Positions 8,111 to 15,662 of a stretch of DNA of 46,709 nucleotides are shown here, in pieces. The first letter of the stretch is position 1. Each line of letters opens with the position of its first letter. Source of the stretch: Fibrobacter sp. (lineage in GTDB: Bacteria > Fibrobacterota > Fibrobacteria > Fibrobacterales > Fibrobacteraceae); the NCBI GenBank assembly GCA_017526585.1, contig JAFXRC010000054.1, forward strand, positions 1 through 46,709, read 5' to 3'. The position numbers and the translations under genes were made by a program. Under the pieces are notes generated by a model, which ran no database searches, had not been told where the DNA came from, and was given only the letters and a program-made list of their open reading frames with translations.

Positions 8111-8833
8111 ATGACTGAAAATACAAGCAGCACCAAAATTCTTATTATCGAAGACGAAATTGCAATTGCGGAAGGACTGATTGACCTGTGCAATCTGAAC
8201 GGCTACAATGTGAAGCATTGTGCCGACGGTGAAAGCGGTCTTGCAGAAGCGCTCAGCCGCCAGTACAACCTGGTCCTTTTGGACCTGATGCTTCCAGGCA
8301 TGGACGGCTTCACTGTTTGCGACAAGATCCGTGAACAAGACAAGAGCCTGCCGATTATCATCCTTTCTGCAAAGAACGCCGACGACGATATCATCAACGG
8401 ACTCAAGTATGGTGCAGACGACTACATTCCGAAGCCGTTCTCCGTGCCAATGCTTTTAGCCCGTATCGATGCAGTGCTGCGCCGTAGCCGCCAGACGATG
8501 GAAAACGAAGGTAAGCTCGTGGCAGGCAGCCTGCGCGTGAACTTCCGCGAATACACCGGCACCCGCGGTACAGAAGAACTCGCCTTCACCCGCAAGGAAA
8601 TCGAAATCCTCGAATACCTGTGGAAGAACCGCGACCACGCCGTTCCGCGTTCCGAACTCCTCCGCAAGGTCTGGGGTTACGAAAACGCCGATTCCGTGGA
8701 CACCCGCACCGTCGATATCCACATTACGAAGCTCCGCAAGAAGATCGAAGATGATCCGTCTCACCCGAAGCTTCTGGTGACGTTCCGTGGCGAAGGCTAC
8801 CAGATGCGTTCCGCGCCCGATACTGACAAGTGA
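8111..8833 (+). CDS. OmpR/PhoB-family response regulator
   Basis: A 240-residue two-component regulator. The receiver domain (residues 8-122) has acidic residues in LIIEDE, the phosphoacceptor Asp58 in LLDLMLPGMDG, and the conserved Lys108 in DDYIPKPF. A winged-helix DNA-binding domain follows (residues of about 138-235; EIEILEYLWKNRDHAVPRSEL and SVDTRTVDIHITKLRKKI). It regulates transcription in response to the kinase encoded next, with which it overlaps by 4 bp. It starts 20 bp after the outer-membrane protein gene, a candidate target or partner. The signal sensed cannot be told from the sequence. Confidence 0.96.
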   Translation: MTENTSSTKILIIEDEIAIAEGLIDLCNLNGYNVKHCADGESGLAEALSRQYNLVLLDLMLPGMDGFTVCDKIREQDKSLPIIILSAKNADDDIINGLKYGADDYIPKPFSVPMLLARIDAVLRRSRQTMENEGKLVAGSLRVNFREYTGTRGTEELAFTRKEIEILEYLWKNRDHAVPRSELLRKVWGYENADSVDTRTVDIHITKLRKKIEDDPSHPKLLVTFRGEGYQMRSAPDTDK

Positions 8834-10692
8834 GCACAAAAACAATACTAGGTTATATTAAAAAGCATCAGGCGATCATCAAGGAGCGCCTGGTGTTTGT
8901 TTTAATTTTCCTAGTCATTGCCATTCCTCTCACCATATTGTTCATCAAGACCTACGAGCAGTCGTCCGCACTCGAAGAAAAGAAAATCGAGGAACGAATC
9001 GACGCTGCTTACGAAAGCCTAAGGCTCCGCCTGTCATCGGACTTCAACCTGGAGAACAGCCGTTCCTACAAGGACTACGGCATCTTGAACTCCATCACGG
9101 TGATTGGCGGAAATAGCCGGCTCTTCTCGGAATTTTTCTCGTTCCCCGATTCAAGCGGTCCGTACTGCGACTTCGACTCGCTGTACAGGCAGTGCCGCAA
9201 GGGCCTCATCGGACATTTCCAGATATCGCATAGTGGCGAGCTCCTGACGCCGTTCTACCCCGACACGAGTACCGGTATCGGAAAGTCCATGTGGGACAAC
9301 TTCTCGTTCGACGACCAGGAGCAGCGCAAGAAGACGCGCGACCTGATACAGCTCTTGCTCAAGCAGCTCGACATCAAGAACGGGCTTCCGAAGCGGACGG
9401 TGCAGACCGTGGACTCCACTGAAGCGATTGACCAGCTGTACGACGAAATTCCCGACTTGCAGATTCCGACCCGCGTGGAGCTGACCTCCGAAGAGGAAGC
9501 TCTCACCTACATGGCGGAAACGGCAAAGAACGACACCTCGGTCACGCCGGACATTCCCATATTCAACGGAAGCAACACTAACGTAAGCATCACGGACCTA
9601 AAGATCCGCATGACTCCCGATTTCATCGTGTTCTTCCGCACCATCTATATCGGCATGCTCCCCATTGTGCAAGGGTTCGTCGTCAACAAGGGCATCTACC
9701 TGAACTACATGACGCAAGAAGAGCAGATTGCCTACACGGAACTGCCTTACGCCATTGAACTCGTGAGCGACGACAAGGTGCTACTCGCCATAGGCAAGAA
9801 CAACGCCACCTACACCATCAAGACGAGCCGTCCTCTCCCGCCGCCTTACGAAAAAATTCTCTTCAAGATGTACGCAAGTCCCGCCGCTAACTCGACCGGT
9901 TTCACGGTGCTCCTAAGCGGAATCGTGATGCTCATCGTGATTGCCGTATGCCTTGTTACCATCTACCGCTTTACGCAGGGCAAGGTGGCGCTCGCCTCCA
10001 AGCGACAGGACTTTGTATCTGCCATTACACACGAACTAAAGACGCCCCTTACCGCCATCAAGATGTATGCTGAGCTCTTGCAGAATTCCTGGGTGGCAAA
10101 CGAAGAAAAGAAGCAGCGCTACTACGGGCAGATTGCAAGCGAAGCGGACAGACTTTCCCGCCTGATACAGAACGTGCTCAACTTGTCAAAGCTCGACGGT
10201 AACCGTTGGAATGTGCAGCTCCGCAAGGAACGCCCCAAGGCGGTGCTTGACGACTTTGTCGCTACTTACAGCAAGAATATCGAAAAACAGGGATTCGAAC
10301 TTACCGTCTCTACCGATACGGATGCAGACAACATAATCGTCCTGATAGATCGCGACGCAGTGATGCAGATTCTGATGAACCTGGTCGACAACTCGCTCAA
10401 GTTCTCCAAGAACGCAAGCTACAAGATGGTGAACATCGAGCTGCGCGTAAACGGTGGCGACATGTACCTTGCCGTGCGCGATTACGGTCCGGGCATTCCC
10501 GCAGCCGAAATGAAGAAGGTGTTCCAGGAATTCTACCGCGTCGAAAACGAAATGACGCGACAGACGAGCGGAACAGGCATCGGTCTTTCGATGGTGAAGA
10601 AGCTCTGCACGCTCACCAACATGAAAATTGAAATCGAGAACGCAAATCCGGGTCTACGCACCAAGATTCACTTCCCGCCGCTGGACATCTAA
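8830..10692 (+). CDS. Membrane sensor histidine kinase
   Basis: A 620-residue kinase starting at GTG 8830, overlapping the regulator's stop (GTGA). TM1 is at residues of about 18-38, a large extracytoplasmic sensor region runs to about 355, and TM2 is at about 357-380. The HisKA box KRQDFVSAITHELKTPLT carries the phospho-acceptor His401. The catalytic domain shows the N box (QILMNLVDNSLKFS), G1 (VRDYGPGIP), F box (FQEFYRVE) and G2 (GTGIGLSMV). The architecture matches PhoR/BaeS-like kinases. The sensor domain of about 320 residues is long and unlike a named domain I know. It is the last gene before a bidirectional terminator. Confidence 0.95.
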   Translation: MSTKTILGYIKKHQAIIKERLVFVLIFLVIAIPLTILFIKTYEQSSALEEKKIEERIDAAYESLRLRLSSDFNLENSRSYKDYGILNSITVIGGNSRLFSEFFSFPDSSGPYCDFDSLYRQCRKGLIGHFQISHSGELLTPFYPDTSTGIGKSMWDNFSFDDQEQRKKTRDLIQLLLKQLDIKNGLPKRTVQTVDSTEAIDQLYDEIPDLQIPTRVELTSEEEALTYMAETAKNDTSVTPDIPIFNGSNTNVSITDLKIRMTPDFIVFFRTIYIGMLPIVQGFVVNKGIYLNYMTQEEQIAYTELPYAIELVSDDKVLLAIGKNNATYTIKTSRPLPPPYEKILFKMYASPAANSTGFTVLLSGIVMLIVIAVCLVTIYRFTQGKVALASKRQDFVSAITHELKTPLTAIKMYAELLQNSWVANEEKKQRYYGQIASEADRLSRLIQNVLNLSKLDGNRWNVQLRKERPKAVLDDFVATYSKNIEKQGFELTVSTDTDADNIIVLIDRDAVMQILMNLVDNSLKFSKNASYKMVNIELRVNGGDMYLAVRDYGPGIPAAEMKKVFQEFYRVENEMTRQTSGTGIGLSMVKKLCTLTNMKIEIENANPGLRTKIHFPPLDI

Positions 10693-10723
10693 GCAAGCAA
10701 TCCAAAGCAGCCCAAAGGGTATA

Positions 10724-10760
10724 AAAAATCCGCTGGTTCTTCACCGGCGGACTTTTAGTT
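10724..10760. terminator. Bidirectional terminator
   Basis: TCCGCTGGT-tcttc-ACCGGCGGA (10729-10751; one G-T pair) has T-rich tails on both sides. It ends the kinase transcript (plus strand, CTTTTAGTTTTT) and the FKBP gene (minus strand, TTTTTTAT). Confidence 0.9.
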
Positions 10761-10774
10761 TTTGCAGAGAGAAA

Positions 10775-11701
10775 TTACTTCTTTGCGGCGGGTTTTGCAG
10801 GCTTTGCCGCGGGTTTTACGGCAGGCTTCTGTGCATCGGCCTTCTGTTCGGCAGGAGCTGCTTCAGTTGCAGCGGGCTGCGCGGCAGGTTCTGCAGCGGG
10901 GGCGATGGCGGTGCTATCGATGGCGGGAACTTCGGCATAGACCTTCAGGAGTTCCACTTCAAAGACGAGCATCGAATTGGCAGGAATAAGCGGCGGGACA
11001 CCCGCTTCGCCATAAGCGAGGGCGCTCGGAATCCAAGCCTTCACCTTCATGCCTTCCTTCATGACTTGCAGCAAGTCCTGCCAGCCTTCAATCACGGCAT
11101 TCACCGGAAATTCCAGCGGTTCGTCGCGCTTGACGCTGTTGTCAAATTCGGTTCCGTCAAGGAGCGTACCCACATAGTGTACCTGCACCTTGTCGCCCAG
11201 CTTGGGGCTAATGCCTTCGGCAGCCTTGATAATCTTGTACTGCACGCCCTTCGGAGTTTTCAGGACCGTCGAATCCTTGGCGTTGTCGGCAAGGAAGCGG
11301 TTCTGCTCGTCGAGCGCCTTTGCCGCCTTGGCCTTATCCTCGTCTTCCCTCTTCTTCTGCATCTGCAAAAGCAGGTCCTGCAGCGAAGATTCCGAAGCGG
11401 AATCGCTCATCAGTACCTGGCGAGAAGAATCCACCTGGTCCTGGATAGCGCCCATGAGCACATCCATATTCAGCGGAACATTGATGTTGGCGACAGCCTT
11501 TCCAAGATCCATACCCAAGGCGTAACTGTAACGGTCCGTAGGGTTATTGAAATCGGGTGCAGCAGGGGCGGCAACAGCGGCAGAGTCAACCGGAGTGGCC
11601 GTCTGGGCGGGCTCCACCTCGGGCTTCGGCTGGTTGCCACCACAGGCTACCAGGGCGCCACAGAGGGCGAAAGAGGCCGGAAAAAGATGCATTTGCTTCA
11701 T
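10775..11701 (-). CDS. FKBP-type peptidyl-prolyl isomerase lipoprotein
   Basis: A 308-residue envelope PPIase. The start is set at the ATG at 11701, not at an upstream ATG, because it begins a lipoprotein signal peptide (lipobox LVAC, Cys20) and has AAGGAT upstream. After a short linker comes the helical FKBP N-terminal dimerisation region (RYSYALGMDLGKAVANI, about residues 48-140). The catalytic FKBP domain follows (residues of about 155-262; VHYVGTLLDGTEFDNS, WIPSALAYGEAGVPPLIP, LVFEVELL). The tail of about 45 residues is an Ala/Pro/Lys repeat that may contact the cell wall. A TAACTTTG -10 lies at 11737-11744. Confidence 0.93.
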   Translation of the reverse strand: MKQMHLFPASFALCGALVACGGNQPKPEVEPAQTATPVDSAAVAAPAAPDFNNPTDRYSYALGMDLGKAVANINVPLNMDVLMGAIQDQVDSSRQVLMSDSASESSLQDLLLQMQKKREDEDKAKAAKALDEQNRFLADNAKDSTVLKTPKGVQYKIIKAAEGISPKLGDKVQVHYVGTLLDGTEFDNSVKRDEPLEFPVNAVIEGWQDLLQVMKEGMKVKAWIPSALAYGEAGVPPLIPANSMLVFEVELLKVYAEVPAIDSTAIAPAAEPAAQPAATEAAPAEQKADAQKPAVKPAAKPAKPAAKK

Positions 11702-11883
11702 ATAAATCCTTGATTTGGCGTGATTTATTGCACAGACAAAGTTAGAAATATGGACAAAAGAACGCGGAGCGAACACTTTTTAGAACGCTTTTTTGCAGTA
11801 TAAACTACAAAAAATGGCCCCCAAAAACAGCACATTTTTCCAAAAATTTGCATTTTCAGCGTAAAAACGCCACATTTATCCAA

Positions 11884-11919
11884 ATTTACAAAGTGTGACC
11901 TAGGTTACATTTTGTAAAT
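11884..11919. promoter_or_regulatory. 36-bp palindrome with a CRP-like core
   Basis: ATTTACAAA (11884-11892) and TTTGTAAAT (11911-11919) flank TGTGA-CCTAGG-TTACA. Thirty-two of 36 positions are palindromic about 11901.5. The core is one base away from the CRP consensus TGTGA-N6-TCACA. A third half-site, GTTTACAAAA, follows at 11924. With a start near 11973 the centre lies near -71.5, a classic class I activator position. Confidence 0.7.
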
Positions 11920-11937
11920 CCACGTTTACAAAAGGGG

Positions 11938-11966
11938 TTGCACAAGGGTAGAAATGTTTCTAAATT
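11938..11966 (+). promoter_or_regulatory. Promoter of the 73-residue protein gene
   Basis: TTGCAC (11938-11943), a 17-bp spacer and TAAATT (11961-11966). The start would be near 11973, with an AAGGA ribosome site before ATG 11999. The rest of the 297-bp gap after the FKBP start (11702-11883) is AT-rich with no gene visible. Confidence 0.6.
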
Positions 11967-11998
11967 TATATACAAGGATGAGAAAATAAGGAAAAAAT

Positions 11999-12220
11999 AT
12001 GAACTATCGTTTTGAAAATATCTTAAATTCAGCCTCCGCCAACAAGCAGGCTTTCGATAGCTCCATCGCGGGGGTACGCCGCAGTCTCCACGACTCGCTG
12101 CACGAAGACAACACGGCAGCAACAGCAGCACCTGCCAAGACTGGTTGGCTCAAGGGCTCGCTCTCTTACCCGTGGGTAATCGTCTGTTCGCTGGTACCTT
12201 CCCTCAAGGATCTGTTCTAA
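11999..12220 (+). CDS. Small protein of unknown function (73 aa)
   Basis: A 73-residue protein with no recognised family. The N-terminal 45 residues are polar (NYRFENILNSASANKQAFDS), and the C-terminal part has a short hydrophobic stretch (SYPWVIVCSLVPSL) that could touch the membrane. Support for a real gene: a ribosome site AAGGA, a promoter with a 36-bp palindrome upstream, and a dedicated strong terminator 30 bp after the stop. No signal peptide is evident. The palindrome suggests expression under a global CRP/FNR-like regulator, which is an inference. Confidence 0.75.
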   Translation: MNYRFENILNSASANKQAFDSSIAGVRRSLHDSLHEDNTAATAAPAKTGWLKGSLSYPWVIVCSLVPSLKDLF

Positions 12221-12250
12221 GAGGTTCAATAAACAACCTTCAATTCATGC

Positions 12251-12280
12251 AGCTCCGCCTTCGGCGGGGCTTTGTTTTTT
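12251..12280 (+). terminator. Terminator of the 73-residue protein gene
   Basis: AGCTCCGCC-ttc-GGCGGGGCT (one G-T pair; 12251-12271), then TTTGTTTTTT. Confidence 0.9.
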
Positions 12281-12293
12281 TAAGCAACAATTC

Positions 12294-12301
12294 TATCTTT
12301 G
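12294..12301 (+). promoter_or_regulatory. folD -10 element
   Basis: TATCTTTG fits TAnnTTTG exactly. A TTGTTT at 12272-12277 (16-bp spacer) could be the -35, partly in the preceding terminator's T-tract. The start would be near 12306, 35 nt before the folD ATG. Confidence 0.55.
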
Positions 12302-12340
12302 TGCCATCATAATCGCGCAACCCGCGCACCGGAGAACCTT

Positions 12341-13180
12341 ATGGCAGCACTCATCTTAGACGGCAAGGCACTCGCCAAGACCACGGAAGAAGAACTCAGC
12401 GCCCGCGTGGCCAAGCTCAAGGAAAAGACGGGCAAAACCCCGATCCTTGCAACGATTCTTGTGGGCGACGACCCGGCCAGCGCCACGTACGTGAAGATGA
12501 AGGGCAACGCCTGCGCACGCGTGGGTATGGAAAGCATCCGTGTGGTTCTCCCCAAGAACACCACCACCGAAGAGCTCCTCAACAAGATCCAGGAATTGAA
12601 CGAGAACCACGACGTGCACGGCATTCTGCTGCAGCACCCGGTTCCGCGCCACATCGACGAACGCGCCGCATTCGAAGCCATTGACGCCCGCAAGGACGTA
12701 GACGGCGTGACCTGCCTCGGCTTTGGCCGCATGGCGATGGGTGAACCCGCTTACGGTTGCGCAACGCCGGCTGGCATTATGCGCCTGCTGAAGGCATACA
12801 ACATTCCTCTCTCCGGCAAGCACGCCGTGGTCGTTGGCCGTAGTGCCATCCTCGGCAAGCCGATGGCACTCATGCTCTTGAACGCGAACTGCACCGTGAC
12901 CATTTGCCACAGCAAGACCGAAAACCTCCCCGAATTCGTGAAACAGGCTGACATCCTGGTGGGTGCCGTGGGCAAGCCGGAATTCATCAAGAAGGAATGG
13001 ATCAAGCAGGGCGCGGTCGTAGTCGACGCCGGCTACCATCCGGGTGGCGTTGGCGATATCGAAAAGGGTCTCGACGATGTGGCATCCGCTTACACGCCGG
13101 TTCCGGGCGGCGTGGGTCCCATGACCATCAACACGCTCATTTACCAGAGCGTGGAATCCGGCGAAAAATACCTGGGATAA
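12341..13180 (+). CDS. folD: Methylenetetrahydrofolate dehydrogenase/cyclohydrolase
   Basis: A 279-residue bifunctional enzyme that converts 5,10-methylene-THF to 10-formyl-THF using NADP+. The start is ATG 12341 (GGAG upstream); a TTG further upstream would add 14 unlikely residues. Seen motifs: the substrate loop [14 protein letters not shown] with its catalytic Lys, [18 protein letters not shown], and the cofactor loop [13 protein letters not shown], then [12 protein letters not shown] at the end. The length is normal for the family. It stands alone with its own TAnnTTTG promoter. It supplies one-carbon units to purine and methionine synthesis, and so connects to metE nearby. Confidence 0.97.
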   Translation: MAALILDGKALAKTTEEELSARVAKLKEKTGKTPILATILVGDDPASATYVKMKGNACARVGMESIRVVLPKNTTTEELLNKIQELNENHDVHGILLQHPVPRHIDERAAFEAIDARKDVDGVTCLGFGRMAMGEPAYGCATPAGIMRLLKAYNIPLSGKHAVVVGRSAILGKPMALMLLNANCTVTICHSKTENLPEFVKQADILVGAVGKPEFIKKEWIKQGAVVVDAGYHPGGVGDIEKGLDDVASAYTPVPGGVGPMTINTLIYQSVESGEKYLG

Positions 13181-13188
13181 TTGTTGAG

Positions 13189-13512
13189 CTAACGGCGAGT
13201 CCGTTCGAGCTCGACGGCGTCGGTTTCAGCGGAATTGGGCGAAAGCATGTTCTTCATGGTCTGACCCACAAATTCAGCGCCGACACCAATCAACGTTCCC
13301 GTCGTAGAATCATTTGAATACTGGCGACTGTCCATTTCGACAGTCGCATCTTTTATAGCCGCCTTTTCGTTTTCTTTAGGGTCAGCATAAACAACCGGAC
13401 CTTTCTTGTTGCCAAGATCAATGGAATCGGCAGCGGTAGGAGCCTTCTTTTGCACAAGTTGCGCACATGCAATGCTTGCAAGCAAAAATATAACGCATCC
13501 AAGGAATTTCAT
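13189..13512 (-). CDS. Small secreted protein, unknown function
   Basis: A 107-residue exported protein. The start is placed at the ATG at 13512, where the signal peptide (MKFLGCVIFLLASIACA) begins, rather than ten codons earlier. Cleavage after ACA by signal peptidase I is likely; SIAC could also be a weak lipobox. The mature part is polar and ends with VGAEFVGQTMKNMLSP. No family was recognised. A TATATTTT -10 (13531-13538) lies 19 nt upstream of the start. The gene converges with folD, 8 bp apart. Confidence 0.75.
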   Translation of the reverse strand: MKFLGCVIFLLASIACAQLVQKKAPTAADSIDLGNKKGPVVYADPKENEKAAIKDATVEMDSRQYSNDSTTGTLIGVGAEFVGQTMKNMLSPNSAETDAVELERTRR

Positions 13513-13569
13513 TCTTGCACCCTTCAGTGCAAAATATAGCAAGACCTTAGCGACGCGAATCAGGCCGTC

Positions 13570-14550
13570 CTAGAACTTGGTCAAGAATTCCTTGGCATCG
13601 CAACTGACGACAATATCGCCAAGGAGCGAGTGCAGCCTGTCAAGATCGGGGTGTCCCTCGCGTTCGAACACCACCACTTTCTTGAAGCGGGCACGGTGGC
13701 GGAGCAGAAATTCCAAATTGTTCATATCCGTTTTCGGGAAACCGTACCCGAGGAAATAAATTTCCTGAGCATTTTTCAGGTAGAAGTCCGCCTTGCTCCA
13801 CAGCAAATTAAACAGGCTCCCGCGCAAGAACGATTCCTTCGTATGGGCCATCGGAATGTAAATCGGGGTATCTTCGCGGTAAATCGGAAAACTGCGGTCG
13901 CAAGGCTCCACCTGGCACACATTTTTCAAGTCCAGCGGATCTGACGCACCCTTGACCGGGTACCAGTTCAGCGAGCCGTGCAGCTTGATCAAATCTACGG
14001 AATGTGTGCGCGGCGCACGGACAGCGCTGCGGTCCGCCGGATCGATGCGGACACCGTAATCGACGGCCACATCTGCACCCATTTTCGGATCGTCGGCAAT
14101 TACGTCTTCGATAAGCGTATCGTAGTTGAAGCTGAGCAGCAAGGTATCGCGCACGCCTTCGCTCGGGCAATTGACACAGCTAGACAGGAACTTGCGGAGC
14201 ACCGCCGCAGAGGATTCATCGATGGCATGGTCATGGCGAATCGCGCCCGCAATAAAGCGCAAAAGTTCAAACCGCAGGCTCGAATGGTATAGACTCTCGC
14301 GGACACCCGGAAAAATCTGCGCCGACAGAATAGACGTCGAAAGCGTTTCGATATTTAGGTATTCCGCCTGGTTATTGCACAATTCCAGAAAGCGCCTGCA
14401 GTAGTCGCGCAGGTGCGGAAATTCGTCCGAGATTCCGAAGGGAATCAGCTCGTTCAGATCGCGAAGCGTAGGCATCTGCGGGCAGAACGACTTGCTGAAA
14501 CCGGAACCGAACACGAAGATGCGGCGGTATGTACTCGATGCGATATCCAT
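13570..14550 (-). CDS. SIR2-like NAD-binding protein
   Basis: A 326-residue cytoplasmic protein with SIR2-type Rossmann motifs: FVFGSGFSKSF (residues of about 11-21), LLLSFNYDTLIED in the middle, LIKLHGSLNW (about residue 188) and YFLGYGFPKTD (about 265). These match the SIR2-2/DUF4020-like group rather than classical deacetylases, which carry a zinc module not seen here. Relatives include NADase effectors of anti-phage systems, but this gene has no obvious partner next to it, so defence is only a possibility. The upstream gene is the LysR regulator, 39 bp away on the same strand. Confidence 0.82.
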   Translation of the reverse strand: MDIASSTYRRIFVFGSGFSKSFCPQMPTLRDLNELIPFGISDEFPHLRDYCRRFLELCNNQAEYLNIETLSTSILSAQIFPGVRESLYHSSLRFELLRFIAGAIRHDHAIDESSAAVLRKFLSSCVNCPSEGVRDTLLLSFNYDTLIEDVIADDPKMGADVAVDYGVRIDPADRSAVRAPRTHSVDLIKLHGSLNWYPVKGASDPLDLKNVCQVEPCDRSFPIYREDTPIYIPMAHTKESFLRGSLFNLLWSKADFYLKNAQEIYFLGYGFPKTDMNNLEFLLRHRARFKKVVVFEREGHPDLDRLHSLLGDIVVSCDAKEFLTKF

Positions 14551-14589
14551 ACCCTTAATGTATATTATTTTAGCGAAAAATGCGAATTT

Positions 14590-15507
14590 TTATCTCGCTT
14601 TAATGCCGCAATGTTTTTTCAGGGCAATAACATAGGCCTGCGCATAGCGGGACAGTGGCACGCCTTTTCGATTCACAAAGCCAATGGTCATCTTGTCAAT
14701 TACCGAGAGCGGCTTTGCAATAATGTTTCGACCATTGAGCTTGTGGCTAATCACGCCAGAGCAGATGGTGTAACCGTCCAGGCCGATAAGCAGGTTAAAA
14801 AGCGTGGCGCGGTCGCGCACCTTGATATTTCGCGGGCAGTCGAAGTCGATAGCCGTCAACGGTTCTTCGGCAAAGTAGAACGAATTGAAGTTGCCCTGTT
14901 CGTATGTCAGGTACGGGAAGGGCTTAAGGTCCGCCAAGGAAATCCGCTCTTTCTTGGCGAGCGGATTCTTGGACGACATGAACACATGCAGCGGCGTGGT
15001 AAAGAGCGGTTCGAACTCCAGATTGCTTTTGCGCATCATGTTGCGAATGACTTTTTCATTTTTCCCGCTTAAATAAAGCACGCCTATTTCGCTTTTCATC
15101 TTGGCGACGTCGTCGATAATTTCGTTTGTCTGCGTTTCGCGAAGCGTAAAGTCGTAGCTTGGGCCGCCGAACTTGCGAATAACATCGACAAAGGCGTTTA
15201 CCGCAAAAGAATAATGCTGACAACTCACCGAGAAAATCGTATTGCCACATTCGCCCACCTTATAGCGGTCTTCCAAGAGCGAAGCCTGTTCCAGTACCTG
15301 ACGCGCATAAGAGAGGAATTCATCACCTTCGTTGGTGATGGTGACGCCCTTATTGGAACGATTGAAAATGGTCACGCCCATTTCTTCTTCAAGTTCGTGT
15401 ATAGCCGCGGTCAGGCTGGGCTGCGAAATAAAGACCCGCTTGGAAGCTTCAGTAATGTTCAGTGTATCAGCTACAGCGATGGCGTATTTAAGTTGTTGCA
15501 AGGTCAT
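14590..15507 (-). CDS. LysR-family transcriptional regulator
   Basis: A 305-residue regulator. The N-terminal winged HTH (residues 1-60; LNITEASKRVFISQPSLTAAI, then LFNRSNKGV-type wing seen as IFNRSNKGVTITNEG) is followed by the two-lobed effector domain (about 92-300). It is transcribed divergently from metE, and a perfect LysR-type palindrome lies between them (15545-15571). The simplest reading is a MetR- or CysB-like activator of metE that also controls itself. The effector is unknown. It may also act on the GTTAT-N11-ATAAC sites further along, which share the ATAG-N7-CTAT core; that is inference. Confidence 0.93.
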   Translation of the reverse strand: MTLQQLKYAIAVADTLNITEASKRVFISQPSLTAAIHELEEEMGVTIFNRSNKGVTITNEGDEFLSYARQVLEQASLLEDRYKVGECGNTIFSVSCQHYSFAVNAFVDVIRKFGGPSYDFTLRETQTNEIIDDVAKMKSEIGVLYLSGKNEKVIRNMMRKSNLEFEPLFTTPLHVFMSSKNPLAKKERISLADLKPFPYLTYEQGNFNSFYFAEEPLTAIDFDCPRNIKVRDRATLFNLLIGLDGYTICSGVISHKLNGRNIIAKPLSVIDKMTIGFVNRKGVPLSRYAQAYVIALKKHCGIKAR

Positions 15508-15544
15508 AGGATCTTTTTATTGCTAGCTATCATTTGATTACAAT

Positions 15545-15571
15545 TTCACCATAGGAAAAAGCTATGGTGAA
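15545..15571. promoter_or_regulatory. LysR-type operator between lysR and metE
   Basis: Perfect 10-bp inverted repeat TTCACCATAG-N7-CTATGGTGAA with the canonical ATAG-N7-CTAT (T-N11-A) core. Its centre lies at -66 from the predicted metE start (near 15624), the usual LysR activator position. Confidence 0.88.
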
Positions 15572-15588
15572 CACATAAAAAATAGTAT

Positions 15589-15619
15589 TTTACCGATGAT
15601 AAAAAATGAGATATATTTG
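15589..15619 (+). promoter_or_regulatory. metE promoter
   Basis: TTTACC (15589-15594), a 17-bp spacer and TATATTTG (15612-15619). The weak -35 suits an activated promoter. Confidence 0.75.
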
Positions 15620-15662
15620 GCGGCGAACAGAAAAACAAACAAAAAAAGGTAGGTAAAACAAT

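Noticed and set aside
10628..11713. 361-codon plus-strand ORF over the FKBP gene
   Set aside because: Antisense to the FKBP lipoprotein and crosses the bidirectional terminator.
15572..15662. SAM, cobalamin or TPP riboswitch before metE or the sulfonate-type operon
   Set aside because: The metE leader is only about 38 nt and the AhpD leader about 95 nt. Neither shows the conserved cores of these riboswitches.
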